Below, in pieces: positions 17,692-24,555 of a stretch of DNA of 44,210 bases. The notes beneath the pieces are model-generated. The model did not search any database. It was not told the origin of the DNA and saw only the letters and a program-made list of their open reading frames with translations. The stretch's first letter is position 1, and every line of letters starts with the position of its first letter. Source of the DNA: CAYGZM01 sp964354365 (GTDB lineage: Bacteria; Planctomycetota; Phycisphaerae; Sedimentisphaerales; Anaerobacaceae); the NCBI GenBank assembly GCA_964354365.1, contig CAYGZM010000012.1, forward strand, positions 1 to 44,210, given 5' to 3'. A program made the position numbers and the translations under genes.

Positions 17692-18873
17692 ATGACTACG
17701 CAGGAGACGATTGAGCTGTTTGACAAGTACGTTATTGCCAATTACGGGCGGCTGCCCCGGGTAATAGTCAGGGGCGAGGGCTGCTACCTGTACGACGCCG
17801 AGGGCAATAAGATACTGGATATGTTCCCCGGCTGGGCGGTCAGCGCGCTGGGGCACTGCCATCCCAAGGTGGTGGCGGCGCTGCGGAAGCAGGCGGGCGA
17901 GCTTCTGCACATAGATAATACCTTCTACTCCGAACCGCAGGGGCAATTGGCAAAACTGCTGAGCGAACGTGCGTTCGGGGGTAAGTGCTTTTTCTGCAAC
18001 AGCGGGGCCGAGGCGAATGAGGCGGCGATGAAGCTGGCGCGCCTTTACACGGCGAAGGAGAAATATAAGTTCATCACGGCTGAGGGCAGCTTTCACGGCA
18101 GGACCTTTGCAACCGTCACTGCGACGGCGCAGCCGAAGTATCACGAGGGCTTTCTGCCGCTGCTGCCGGGCTTTGCTTATGTTCCGTTCAATGATGTTGC
18201 GGCGCTGGAATCGGCATTCAGCGATGAGGTCGCGGCGGTTATGGTCGAGCCGATTCAGGGCGAAGGCGGTATAAACGTCGCCACGGAAGAGTTCCTGCAG
18301 GCGATTCGCCGGCTTTGCGATGAGAACGGGGCCGTGATGATTCTGGACGAGGTTCAGACGGGAATCGGCAGGACGGGCAAGTGGTTCGCGTATCAGCATT
18401 TTGACGTCGAGCCGGATATAATAACGATGGCCAAGGCGCTGGGCGGCGGCGTTGCAATCGGGGCGATGATGGCGAAGGCGGAGCTTGCAGCGGTGCTGAC
18501 GCCGGGCAAGCACGCCTCGACTTTCGGGGGCAACTGCATAGCGTGTGCGGCTGGGATTGCGGTTATCGAGGCGATAGAAGAGGATAATCTGCTGCAGAAC
18601 GCTGCGGAGCTCGGGCAATACACCAAAGACAAGCTGCTGCAATTGAAGCAGAATCATTCGGTAATAGACAGCGTTCGCGGGATTGGGATGATGATCGGAG
18701 TACAGTTGACCGGTCCGGGGGCGGCGATAGTCGATAAGTGCCTGGAGCAGGGGCTGCGGATAAACTGCACACACGATACGGTCCTGCGGTTTATGCCACC
18801 GATGATTGCGACGAAAGAGCAGATTGACCGGGCAATAGAGATTCTTGACGGCGTTTTGAGTGAGGGTGAATGA
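17692..18873 (+). CDS. argD: acetylornithine aminotransferase
   Basis: A PLP-dependent class III aminotransferase converting N-acetylglutamate semialdehyde to N-acetylornithine with glutamate as amino donor. The 393-residue length is typical. Motifs: FFCNSGAEANEAAMKLAR (~100-117, phosphate cup), GSFHGRTFATV (~132-142), MILDEVQTGIGRTGKWFA with Asp219 contacting the pyridine nitrogen, and Lys248 in TMAKALGGG as the Schiff-base lysine. HASTFGGNCIAC supplies the threonine that contacts the phosphate from the other subunit. Its stop overlaps the argF start by four bases (ATGA), indicating translational coupling within the argB-argD-argF operon. Confidence 0.95.
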   Translation: MTTQETIELFDKYVIANYGRLPRVIVRGEGCYLYDAEGNKILDMFPGWAVSALGHCHPKVVAALRKQAGELLHIDNTFYSEPQGQLAKLLSERAFGGKCFFCNSGAEANEAAMKLARLYTAKEKYKFITAEGSFHGRTFATVTATAQPKYHEGFLPLLPGFAYVPFNDVAALESAFSDEVAAVMVEPIQGEGGINVATEEFLQAIRRLCDENGAVMILDEVQTGIGRTGKWFAYQHFDVEPDIITMAKALGGGVAIGAMMAKAELAAVLTPGKHASTFGGNCIACAAGIAVIEAIEEDNLLQNAAELGQYTKDKLLQLKQNHSVIDSVRGIGMMIGVQLTGPGAAIVDKCLEQGLRINCTHDTVLRFMPPMIATKEQIDRAIEILDGVLSEGE

Positions 18874-19784
18874 TGAAGGATTTTCTTGCGATAATTGATT
18901 GCCCGATTGAGACGCTCAATGAGCTATTGGAGCTTAGTGCGAGCCTGAAGAGGCTGTACAAGGGCGGGGGCAGGGACCTGTGCCTTTCGGGCAAGGTTCT
19001 GGCGATGCTGTTTGAGAAGCCGAGCCTGCGGACGCGGATTAGTTTTCACGTTGCAATGACGGATCTTGGGGGCAGCGCGATTTACGTCAAGCCGGAGGAC
19101 ATCGGCGGCATCGGCAAGCGCGAGCCGATAAAGGATATGGCGCGGGTTTTCAGCCGGTACGTCGATGGGATAATGGCGCGGACGTTCGAGCACAGCACCG
19201 TAACAGAGCTTGCGAAATATGCGACTGTGCCGGTGATAAACGCGCTGACGGACTGGTCGCACCCGTGCCAGGCGATGGCGGACGTGCTGACGATTCAGGA
19301 GCATTTGGGGCGAATAGACGGCATCAGGCTCGCTTATGTGGGCGACGGCAACAACGTCGCTCGGTCGCTGGCGTTTGCGTCGGGCAAGTTCGGTATGAAG
19401 ATGATGGTTGCCGCGCCAGCCGGCTATGAGCTCGACGCTGAGACAATAAACAGGGCCAACGCCGTAACGCCCGGGAGTGTCCGGCAGACTAACGACCCGT
19501 GGGCAGCCGTTGCCGAGGCCGACGTGATTTATACCGATACGTGGGTGAGCATGGGGCAGGAGAACGAAAAGCAAAAACGGGTGGCGGCGTTTGCGGGCTT
19601 TCAGGTCAATGCCCAATTGGTCAAAGCGGCGCCGCCGGGCGTGAAGATTATGCACTGTCTGCCCGCGCACCGCGGGCACGAGATTACCGACGAAGTGACC
19701 GAGATGCCCGGCTCGATTATCTACGACCAAGCCGAGAACCGACTCCACTTCCAAAGGGCACTGCTCAAGAAACTGATGAGTTGA
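18870..19784 (+). CDS. argF: ornithine carbamoyltransferase
   Basis: Transfers the carbamoyl group of carbamoyl phosphate to ornithine to give citrulline. The 304-residue length is normal. The carbamoyl-phosphate loop is Ser52-Leu-Arg-Thr-Arg56, followed by the His131-Pro-Cys-Gln134 motif, the DTWVSMGQE signature that binds ornithine and the His261-Cys-Leu-Pro264 catalytic loop. All four are intact. It overlaps argD by four bases. The usual next genes argG and argH are not here; instead a lower-GC two-gene cassette begins 60 bp downstream. Confidence 0.95.
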   Translation: MMKDFLAIIDCPIETLNELLELSASLKRLYKGGGRDLCLSGKVLAMLFEKPSLRTRISFHVAMTDLGGSAIYVKPEDIGGIGKREPIKDMARVFSRYVDGIMARTFEHSTVTELAKYATVPVINALTDWSHPCQAMADVLTIQEHLGRIDGIRLAYVGDGNNVARSLAFASGKFGMKMMVAAPAGYELDAETINRANAVTPGSVRQTNDPWAAVAEADVIYTDTWVSMGQENEKQKRVAAFAGFQVNAQLVKAAPPGVKIMHCLPAHRGHEITDEVTEMPGSIIYDQAENRLHFQRALLKKLMS

Positions 19785-19844
19785 AAATGACCTGGCACAC
19801 AGCTATATTGAGGTCGAGAAGACTCAACGGAGGAACGCCGATAT

Positions 19845-20939
19845 ATGAATGAAAGCATTGTTCAGTGGACACTTCTCAGGAACCTTGATTTTCTTGGAAA
19901 GTGCTTGAACTTCAGAATAGCATCCAAGATTGGGCAAGAGATTTCGACTGACTTTGGTCGCGTTGACTTCGTCGTGGAGGATTTCGGCAAGAATCAACTG
20001 ATTGTAGAACTGGAAACCATTCTCGATACGAAGGTCAAATTGGACTACTGCTTTAGCCAGGTTGTAAGCTACATGAACGTGAGATTCTCAGACAGAACTC
20101 AGTGCTGCATTCTCTATGCATTGGAAACGCCTCACTGCAACAGACAAAAGGTGCAGAGGTTTGGCGCGGATAACAACGTAAGGGTACATACATATTCTGT
20201 CGAAGAAGTCAAAGGGTTATACGCCAAGACCGTTGAAAGGTTAAGTCTAAGTTTCGGCTTGGCTTTACCTCATCCCAAAAACTACACAATTTGTTTCCTG
20301 CGATGGCTAAACAAGATATTGAAACCCTTTGGCGATTTTCATAAGGATACTCTGACAAAAAGCGAGTTGGCGAAGTACTTTACGTCTCCTACGAGCACAA
20401 ACTTCAAATGTTACTTGAGATTAGCCCTCGACTTCGAGATGGTCGATGACTACGCCAAACAGTACAAAATCACACCAAATGGAAAAGAATACGTAGCTAA
20501 TTACGGGCCGTACGTATCTGCGTGTTCACCCACGGAACTCCCGTCGCTTGACTTGACCAATGAGCAAAAGCGCTTATTGCTGAGAATCCTAACCAACGGC
20601 AACTGGACGGTGCACAAGGTTAATATCTACTGGTTCTTGCGATTTATTGAGGTAACTGGTGGAGAATGGGTCCCGAATGCGAGGGAATTTGGCCAACAAA
20701 AGCTGGATCTTGTAAACGGGCTATTCGGCGTATCCTACAAGGACAGAACCATGTTCGAATTGCTCAACTGGAATTGCAACTATTGTGCGGAACTAGGTCT
20801 GGTCGAGAGGATAAAAACCGGCACCAAATACGACAGAGTTTATCTCACTCCATTAGGTGTTGAGGTTAATAACATTTTTAGTCTTGATTTGCTGGTTAAG
20901 AAGAGTCGGCTTAATCTGAGTTTCGAGTACTTGGAATGA
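19845..20939 (+). CDS. PD-(D/E)XK nuclease-like protein with winged-helix-like C terminus, function unknown
   Basis: A 364-residue protein not matched to a named family. Residues ~35-80 have the outline of a PD-(D/E)XK nuclease core: Asp41 in GRVDFVV, Glu55-x-Glu57 in QLIVELE (an ExE variant where ExK is commoner), and a Gln72-x3-Tyr76 pair in SQVVSYM like that of RecB/NucS-type nucleases. Residues ~160-230 and ~240-350 contain helical segments with short beta hairpins (KSELAKYF, ITPNGKEYV, DRVYLTPLGVEV) suggesting two winged-helix DNA-binding modules. A good GGAGGA ribosome-binding site precedes the ATG. The base composition is strikingly AT-richer than argF (40% against 63% GC in one hand-counted line of each), which suggests transfer. 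It overlaps the next gene by four bases. An orphan restriction or defence nuclease is possible; no methyltransferase is nearby. Confidence 0.6.
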   Translation: MNESIVQWTLLRNLDFLGKCLNFRIASKIGQEISTDFGRVDFVVEDFGKNQLIVELETILDTKVKLDYCFSQVVSYMNVRFSDRTQCCILYALETPHCNRQKVQRFGADNNVRVHTYSVEEVKGLYAKTVERLSLSFGLALPHPKNYTICFLRWLNKILKPFGDFHKDTLTKSELAKYFTSPTSTNFKCYLRLALDFEMVDDYAKQYKITPNGKEYVANYGPYVSACSPTELPSLDLTNEQKRLLLRILTNGNWTVHKVNIYWFLRFIEVTGGEWVPNAREFGQQKLDLVNGLFGVSYKDRTMFELLNWNCNYCAELGLVERIKTGTKYDRVYLTPLGVEVNNIFSLDLLVKKSRLNLSFEYLE

Positions 20940-21217
20940 TGGACGACGAGTATCCTCCAGCTTACGTCAGGGAGTGCGAAGAGGTATTCGACAGGTTTAC
21001 GTTCGATTACCTGTTCAAGAGATTATTGGCTGATGGGTATGACAACGAAGATGCCAAGGATATCATCCTGTATAACTGTGCGCTGAGTGCATTGGTGATG
21101 CAGGAAAGGTTGGATAACAAGTATTACTTGTCGATGACGCCACGGGATGGCATTAGCCCAGACCTTCTTGCTATGTTGCACGAAGAGTTGATGAAGATGC
21201 CATACCGTTGGAACTGA
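20936..21217 (+). CDS. small acidic protein of unknown function, partner of the nuclease-like gene
   Basis: A 93-residue protein that I do not recognise. It begins with ATGATG overlapping the stop of the preceding gene, so either 20936 or 20939 is the start and translation is probably coupled. It has no signal peptide or membrane segment. The N-terminal half is acidic and helical (RECEEVFDRFTFDYLFKRLL), followed by DGYDNEDAKDIILYNCALSALVM and a C-terminal helix. Like its neighbour it is AT-richer than the flanking arginine and rdgB genes. The pairing resembles a nuclease with an inhibitor, specificity or accessory subunit, but this is inference from layout only. Confidence 0.6.
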   Translation: MMDDEYPPAYVRECEEVFDRFTFDYLFKRLLADGYDNEDAKDIILYNCALSALVMQERLDNKYYLSMTPRDGISPDLLAMLHEELMKMPYRWN

Positions 21218-21235
21218 TGGGGGGAACCTCATACG

Positions 21236-21862
21236 ATGGCGATTTGCAAAAGGATACTTGTAGCGAGTACGAATCCGGGGAAGATCGGCGAGTTGCGGGC
21301 GATGCTGGATGCGGACGTGGAGTGGGTGGGGCTGGCGGATTCTCCAGGGATTGAGGAGGTAAAAGAAGATGGGGCGACTTTTGCCCAGAATGCCCGCAAA
21401 AAAGCTACGGAGTATGCGAAGGCGACGGGGCTTTGGACGATTGCAGACGATTCAGGGCTGGTGGTCGATGCGCTCGCCGGCGAGCCGGGGGTAAATTCGG
21501 CGCGGTTTTCAGGAGAGAAGATGGCGGGCGAGGAGCGGACACTTATAGACCATCGGAACATTGCTAAAGTTCTGGAGCTTCTCAAGGACGTGCCTAAGGA
21601 AAAAAGGACGGCTCGGTTCGTGTGCTGTCTGTGCATGGCGAGTCCGCAAAAGATACTGCTTGAGACTCAAGGGACATTGGAGGGTGTCATTACCGATAGA
21701 GAGATCGGGAGCAATGGGTTCGGGTACGATCCGATTGTTTTCGTGCCTGGGGCGAATAAGACGGTTGCTCAAATGACCGCAGAGGAGAAAAACGCGATTT
21801 CGCATCGCGGCAATGCGATCAGAAAACTCAAGCCGATGCTTGATGAGCTGCTTCGAGGGTGA
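21236..21862 (+). CDS. rdgB: XTP/dITP diphosphatase (non-canonical purine NTP pyrophosphatase)
   Basis: Hydrolyses dITP, XTP and ITP to monophosphates, preventing incorporation of deaminated purines. The 208-residue length fits the RdgB/HAM1 family. Ser11-x-Asn13-x-x-Lys16 in ASTNPGKIGEL binds the triphosphate, the ADDSGLVVDALAGEPGVNSARFSG segment gives the catalytic aspartate, and the C-terminal FGYDPIVFVPG and ISHRGNAIRK form the base pocket. GGGGGGAA precedes the ATG at 21236. It lies 18 bp after the small acidic-protein gene and could be read from the same transcript. Composition returns to GC-rich here, marking the right edge of the foreign-looking cassette. Confidence 0.93.
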   Translation: MAICKRILVASTNPGKIGELRAMLDADVEWVGLADSPGIEEVKEDGATFAQNARKKATEYAKATGLWTIADDSGLVVDALAGEPGVNSARFSGEKMAGEERTLIDHRNIAKVLELLKDVPKEKRTARFVCCLCMASPQKILLETQGTLEGVITDREIGSNGFGYDPIVFVPGANKTVAQMTAEEKNAISHRGNAIRKLKPMLDELLRG

Positions 21863-21869
21863 GGGGAGA

Positions 21870-21888
21870 CCCGGCGTGAAACGCCGGG
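21870..21888 (+). terminator. hairpin downstream of rdgB
   Basis: CCCGGCG-TGAAA-CGCCGGG, a perfect 7-bp stem starting 8 bp after the rdgB stop. No T-run follows, so it is either a Rho-dependent or processing-type 3' end or a dispersed repeat unit rather than a classical intrinsic terminator. Confidence 0.4.
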
Positions 21889-21997
21889 CTGAATATGGCG
21901 GGGGGGTACGGAGAAAATCCGTTGGCAATAAAAACGCGGCGGGGTATTATGTGCGGAGAACATTCTTATCCACAGTGTGTTCACTGGAGGAACAATT

Positions 21998-22138
21998 ATG
22001 AGCGATATTGATCGGCGAAGTTTTTTGAAGAGTTCTGTTGCGGCGGCGGGGTCGCTGGCGTTTGTACAGGGGACGAGAAGATCAGGTAGAACATCTAAAC
22101 GACTGTTCGGTTTTGACGGATTTCGGCCCGTTGCTTGA
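21998..22138 (+). pseudogene. orphan Tat signal peptide (46 codons), relic of a Tat-exported protein
   Basis: An ATG at 21998 with a perfect GGAGG at 21986-21990 opens a 46-codon frame ending in TGA at 22136. The first 25 residues are a textbook twin-arginine leader: DRRSFLKSSVAAAGSLAF. After VQG the sequence turns into an arginine-rich tail without similarity to anything I know. It looks like the 5' end of a Tat-exported oxidoreductase or sulfatase gene whose body has been deleted. It could still be translated, because start and ribosome-binding site are intact; a functional micro-protein cannot be excluded. Confidence 0.65.
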
Positions 22139-22153
22139 CAGGTAATAAATTGC

Positions 22154-22182
22154 TTGACTGTGTCAGGAAGACACAGTATTTG
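22154..22182 (+). promoter_or_regulatory. promoter with an operator-like palindrome in the spacer, upstream of the PilZ gene
   Basis: TTGACT at 22154-22159 and TATTTG at 22177-22182 are spaced by 17 bp. The spacer carries most of a perfect inverted repeat, ACTGTGTC-AGGAA-GACACAGT (22157-22177). Such a position is typical of repressor or MerR-type activator sites. The -10 is weak, which would fit an activated promoter. As RNA the same sequence would form an 8-bp hairpin, so a terminator for upstream reading is the alternative, but no T-run follows. Confidence 0.4.
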
Positions 22183-22220
22183 TAGCGGCAACGGAATATG
22201 GTACAGACAAAAAGGATTTT

Positions 22221-24320
22221 GTGGTATTAGAAATGGAACAGGCGAGCGAGCGAAGGGCAGAGCAAAGGCTGCGTTATCGTTGGCCGGTTCGGTTTGCCGG
22301 GGATGCGCACCAGACGCCTGCGCCGGGTCAGATAATCGATATTTCAAGCGGTGGTATGGGGCTGCTTTGCCGGGCCGACGCGAGTTGTCCGCAGCTGGGG
22401 CAGCCGATACGAGCGAGTTTTGGCGTGCCTCACTTCGATTCGGAGGAGTCTTTTGATACTGTGCTGTTCAACCGGATGGGGCGGGTATGCCGGGTTGCGG
22501 ACGTTGACAGATCGATTCGTTTTGTCGCGCTGCAGTTTGCCGAGCCGTTGTTTTTCAAGCCCGGTGAACAGAATATCAGTGAAACCGAGATCCGGGAAAG
22601 ACTCAAGGCCAAGGCCAAGTCGATAGTTGAGTCCAGAGCGAAGATTGAGGCTGAGGCTGAGGCCAGAAGGGAGGCTGAGGCGAGGGCCCAGGCGGAGAGG
22701 GAAGCGAGAGCAGAGGCGGAAAAGCTGGCGATGGGCTACAGTGAAGCGTTGGCCAAGGCGGAAGAGCGGGCGAAGTTATACGCACAGGGTAAGGCGCAGG
22801 CGGAGGAGAGGCTGAGACTTGAGATTGAAGCGAGACGGCGGGCTGAGGCGGCGGCGCGAGTTCAGGCCGAGGCGGTGGAAGAAGCTGAGAAGGTGATCAG
22901 GGCGGAGGCGGAAGAGCAAATCAGGGTTTACAGAGAGGCGGCCGATGTAGCGGAAGAACAGACGCAGGCTGAGGCTGAAGCGCGCGCTAAAGCCGAGGCT
23001 AAGGTCCGGGGCGAGGCGGAGGCCAGGGCGCGGGCGGAAGAGGCGCTGAGGTTGGAGGTCGCGGCCAGAGAAATGGTCGAGCGAGAGGCGAAGGCCGAGC
23101 TGGAAGCGAAAGCGAGGGCTTGTGCCGAGGCCGAGGAGAGGCTGCGGGCGGAGGTCCAGGCAAGGCTGGATGCGGAACAGCGTGCGAAGGGGGAAATCGA
23201 GCAGAGCGCAAAGGCGCAGGCTGAAGCGAGATTGGAGGCTGAAAGACAGATAAAGGCGGAGGCCGAAGAGCAGGTCGCATTTTACAAAGAAGCGCTGAGC
23301 ATAGCTGAGGAAGAAGTGGAGGTCGAGGCCGAAGCGCGGGCGAAGGCCGAGGCGAAAACGCAGAACGAGGTTGAGGCTTTGGCCCGGGCGGAAGAATCGC
23401 TGAGGCTGGAGGTCGAGACCAGAGAGAGAATCGGGCAAGAGGCGAGAGCCGAATTGGAAGCGAAGGCGCAGGCCTGTACCGAGGCCCAGGAGAAACTGCG
23501 GGCGGAGATACAGGCGAGACTGCGGGCTGAGGAGCAGGCAAGGGCGGAGGCGGAGAAGAGGGCGAAGCTCGAAGCCAAGCTGAAATCGAAAGAGGATGCC
23601 AGGGCCGAGAGGATAGCGAAGGCCCAGGCCAAGGCCGGAGCAAAGGTTGAGATGCAGGGTCACGCTGAGGCGATAGCCAAGGTCAAGGAGCAGGCTAAGG
23701 CTGAGGCGAAGGCCCGTGCGGAAGTAGGGACATTGCTCGAGGCTGAGAGGGCGGGGAGAATCAAGGCCGAGGAAAAGGCGAAGGCCGAGGCAGAAGCAGC
23801 CAGGAAGGCACAGGAAAAGTTGCAGCCCTATTCAGAAGCCAGAGACCGGGCTGAGGAGAAGCTCAAGAGCGAGACCGAGGCGAAGATCAGGGCCGAGGAA
23901 AAGGCAAAGGCAGAGGCCCAGAAGCGGGTGAAGGCGGAAGCTCAAGCGGCGACGGAGGCGAGATTAAGGGCAAGGGCCCAGAGGGAGGCCAAGTCGCAGG
24001 CCAAAAAGAAGGCGAAGATTGAAGCAAGTGTGGAAAAAAGGGCCAGGTCTTATGCCGAGGAGATTGCGAAAGTGCGGGCGGAAGCTGCGGAGGAAGTAGC
24101 CAAAGTCAGGGCCGAGGCGGCACAGGCAGCGGCGAAAGCAATAGCGGAATTTGAAGAAAACGCCGAGGCAAAGACAGAAACGCAGGAGCACGAAAGCGCC
24201 AAGACAACTGCGAAGGCCAAAGGCAAATCCAGGGCGAAAGCCGATGACAAACAAGGCACAGCGAGAGGCTTGTTGAAGAAGGTGGACGAGTTCGTTACCG
24301 ACAAGAACAAGATTTTTTGA
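22221..24320 (+). CDS. PilZ-domain protein with very long charged coiled coil
   Basis: A 699-residue cytoplasmic protein. Residues ~8-112 form a PilZ domain with the c-di-GMP-binding signature intact: Arg12-x3-Arg16 and Asp40-x-Ser42-x2-Gly45 (DISSGGMG). From ~122 to ~670 the sequence is almost entirely Ala/Glu/Lys/Arg in heptad-like runs, a continuous coiled coil that could span roughly 80 nm if fully extended. It contains a 118-residue internal repeat (about 230-347 and 348-457, marked by AEEQIRVYREA and AEEQVAFYKEA). The C terminus returns to ordinary composition (LLKKVDEFVTDKNKIF) and may be a docking tail. The start is GTG at 22221 (AAAGGA four bases upstream) or ATG at 22233. No membrane segment. 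A c-di-GMP-responsive filament or scaffold is inferred. Confidence 0.82.
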   Translation: MVLEMEQASERRAEQRLRYRWPVRFAGDAHQTPAPGQIIDISSGGMGLLCRADASCPQLGQPIRASFGVPHFDSEESFDTVLFNRMGRVCRVADVDRSIRFVALQFAEPLFFKPGEQNISETEIRERLKAKAKSIVESRAKIEAEAEARREAEARAQAEREARAEAEKLAMGYSEALAKAEERAKLYAQGKAQAEERLRLEIEARRRAEAAARVQAEAVEEAEKVIRAEAEEQIRVYREAADVAEEQTQAEAEARAKAEAKVRGEAEARARAEEALRLEVAAREMVEREAKAELEAKARACAEAEERLRAEVQARLDAEQRAKGEIEQSAKAQAEARLEAERQIKAEAEEQVAFYKEALSIAEEEVEVEAEARAKAEAKTQNEVEALARAEESLRLEVETRERIGQEARAELEAKAQACTEAQEKLRAEIQARLRAEEQARAEAEKRAKLEAKLKSKEDARAERIAKAQAKAGAKVEMQGHAEAIAKVKEQAKAEAKARAEVGTLLEAERAGRIKAEEKAKAEAEAARKAQEKLQPYSEARDRAEEKLKSETEAKIRAEEKAKAEAQKRVKAEAQAATEARLRARAQREAKSQAKKKAKIEASVEKRARSYAEEIAKVRAEAAEEVAKVRAEAAQAAAKAIAEFEENAEAKTETQEHESAKTTAKAKGKSRAKADDKQGTARGLLKKVDEFVTDKNKIF

Positions 24321-24389
24321 GGCGCCGGCATTAGAGTACAACATTTCGTAAATGGCGCGACTATGAGACAAAAAGGTTGTAACTGTTTT

Positions 24390-24429
24390 GACAGATTTCT
24401 CCACTCGCTTCGTTCGGTCGAAATGACAG
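24390..24429. repeat. short dispersed repeat flanked by GACAG direct repeats
   Basis: The 30-bp core 24395-24424 begins ATTTC and ends GAAAT (inverted) and is flanked on both sides by GACAG (24390-24394, 24425-24429). On the minus strand its sequence gives the phrase ISTERSEWRN in a meaningless reading frame, a signature of a repeat found in many bacterial genomes. It sits between the convergent PilZ and histidine-kinase genes. Confidence 0.5.
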
Positions 24430-24555
24430 GATAGTCATAGAACTTATGAAATGCGGTAAGAGGGAAATGCGGAGGTGTCGCAGGCAAAGGTGAGCGAGTC
24501 TTCCCCGCGCAGGACTGTTGCTCCGGCGTTTTTGGTCGCCGGCTGGGTGCTTCTG

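Noticed and set aside
17275..18774. 499-aa open frame antisense to argB/argD
   Set aside because: It is a by-product of high GC in the real argD gene; composition is Arg/Leu/His-rich without any domain.
19845..21217. Complete restriction-modification system
   Set aside because: Only a nuclease-like protein and a small unknown protein are present; no methyltransferase motifs (DPPY, PC) in either protein or the neighbours.
22627..24320. Reading the coiled-coil part of the PilZ gene as low-complexity artefact
   Set aside because: The frame is continuous with a good PilZ domain, heptad-like patterning and a coherent 118-residue repeat, and it ends with an ordinary C terminus, so it is kept as real protein.
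24050..24487. 145-aa minus-strand frame containing the phrase STERSEWRNLSK
   Set aside because: It overlaps the PilZ gene antisense and its start is the well-known false translation of a dispersed repeat; no ribosome-binding site.
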